A stretch of 15,906 nucleotides of DNA. It comes from Thermoplasmata archaeon (lineage in GTDB: Archaea; Thermoplasmatota; Thermoplasmata; Thermoplasmatales; Thermoplasmataceae). The first letter of the stretch is position 1. The number at the start of each line of letters is the position of its first letter. The DNA is taken from the NCBI GenBank assembly GCA_021835265.1, contig JAKBQK010000155.1, forward strand, positions 1 through 15,906. The letters are read 5' to 3'. A model generated the notes under the pieces. It ran no database searches, had not been told where the DNA came from, and saw only the letters and a list, made by a program, of their open reading frames with translations. The position numbers were made by a program, and so were the translations under genes. This document shows, piece by piece, positions 15,515 to 15,906 of the stretch.

Positions 15515-15906
15515 TTATTTTTCAAGCTTCTGCTTCAGGTAGAACATGCTTTCCGGATCACAGAGTATTATTGCTTCTCGGAAATTGTCTATGTGCTTGA
15601 CATTATCAACAGTCCTGTTCATAAAAGGGACCCATAGATCGCTTTCAATTTCTGGAACAAAACTGGTTCTCATGAGCTTCCTTGCGCTGAATATTGAATC
15701 GGTCTCATTCGAATTTACCTTTGCAGGATCTGTCCAGAATGATGAAAGGTATGTCCAGATTGTTGTGTCCATCATCTCCATTATATTCTTCTTTGTGACA
15801 AAATCCGGATCGTCCCCACCACTTGAAAGCACCTTCTGCCGCTCCTTCTCGAGATCATACGCCCCGGATCCTGCATAGAGCAGCTTCTTTCCCGTCTTTT
15901 GGGAGA
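15515..15906 (-). CDS. C-terminal part of an unrecognised protein (5' end outside window)
   Basis: The minus frame is open from the right edge down to TAA 15515-15517, 130 codons without a start that must be used; the internal GTG at 15832 is only an internal codon, since the frame in front of it is equally protein-like (KTGKKLLYAGSGAYDLEKER). The visible part is a soluble, mixed alpha/beta-looking chain, with an acidic GGDDPDF turn, a Trp-rich stretch (TTIWTYLSSFWTDP), and an amphipathic, charged end (CDPESMFYLKQKLEK). No membrane segment and no motif I can assign. Its G+C content looks higher than that of the intergenic DNA beside it. The opposite strand also has an open frame here, but its Ser/Ile-rich translation is a shadow. 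Confidence 0.7.
   Translation of the reverse strand, partial: SQKTGKKLLYAGSGAYDLEKERQKVLSSGGDDPDFVTKKNIMEMMDTTIWTYLSSFWTDPAKVNSNETDSIFSARKLMRTSFVPEIESDLWVPFMNRTVDNVKHIDNFREAIILCDPESMFYLKQKLEK

Noticed and set aside
15546..15878. Open plus-strand frame of 110 codons at the right edge
   Set aside because: Ser/Ile-rich and without motifs; lies opposite the minus-strand frame, which is open past the window edge and has a natural protein composition.
1..15906. tRNA, rRNA, CRISPR array or intact insertion sequence
   Set aside because: No T-loop/acceptor pattern, no regularly spaced repeats and no transposase motif was found by reading; short repeats seen are too few and irregular for CRISPR.

Overview
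The window most resembles a piece of a Thermoplasmatales-type archaeal chromosome (relatives of Thermoplasma, Ferroplasma or Cuniculiplasma). The evidence is indirect. It carries an M1 aminopeptidase of the tricorn-interacting factor F2/F3 kind. The DNA is AT-rich. Several genes have an archaeal TATA box about 27 to 36 bases before the start codon, with little or no leader. It also has peptide-uptake genes with archaeal-style extensions. No tRNA, rRNA, CRISPR array or intact transposase was seen.

Left part (1-8760) is about peptide use. An aminopeptidase F2/F3 homologue (minus strand, C-terminus cut off by the window edge) diverges from a two-gene operon for the ATPases of an oligopeptide/dipeptide ABC transporter (oppD-like then oppF-like, abutting without a spacer). 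Convergent to them is a large membrane-anchored SBP_bac_5 binding protein with an N-terminal PKD-like domain. Together they suggest capture of extracellular peptides, ATP-driven import and cytoplasmic trimming to amino acids. No permease gene lies in the window. Immediately after oppF is a short membrane-protein frame broken by two in-frame TGA codons, probably a decayed third gene of the operon.

Middle part (9119-12161) has two plus-strand enzyme genes: a UbiD-family prenyl-FMN-dependent (de)carboxylase starting at TTG with its catalytic Arg-Glu-Glu set intact, and a luciferase-like (LLM) flavin/F420-type oxidoreductase that resembles methylene-tetrahydromethanopterin reductase. They are separated by 454 bases containing what may be decayed coding sequence, so they are probably not one transcript.

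Right part (12162-15906) has a minus-strand FAD-linked oxidase/dehydrogenase with a BBE C-terminus (histidyl-FAD site present, usual cysteinyl-FAD site absent) and the C-terminal part of an unrecognised gene entering from the right edge. Around them lie about 1.9 kb of gene-poor sequence with several broken reading frames, inverted repeats around 15100-15230 and 15368-15432, and a thrice-repeated 10-mer. This looks like an eroding, recombination-prone region. The most curious structures are the nested hairpins at 15100-15230 and the repeated occurrence of TGA as the breaking stop in otherwise coherent frames.
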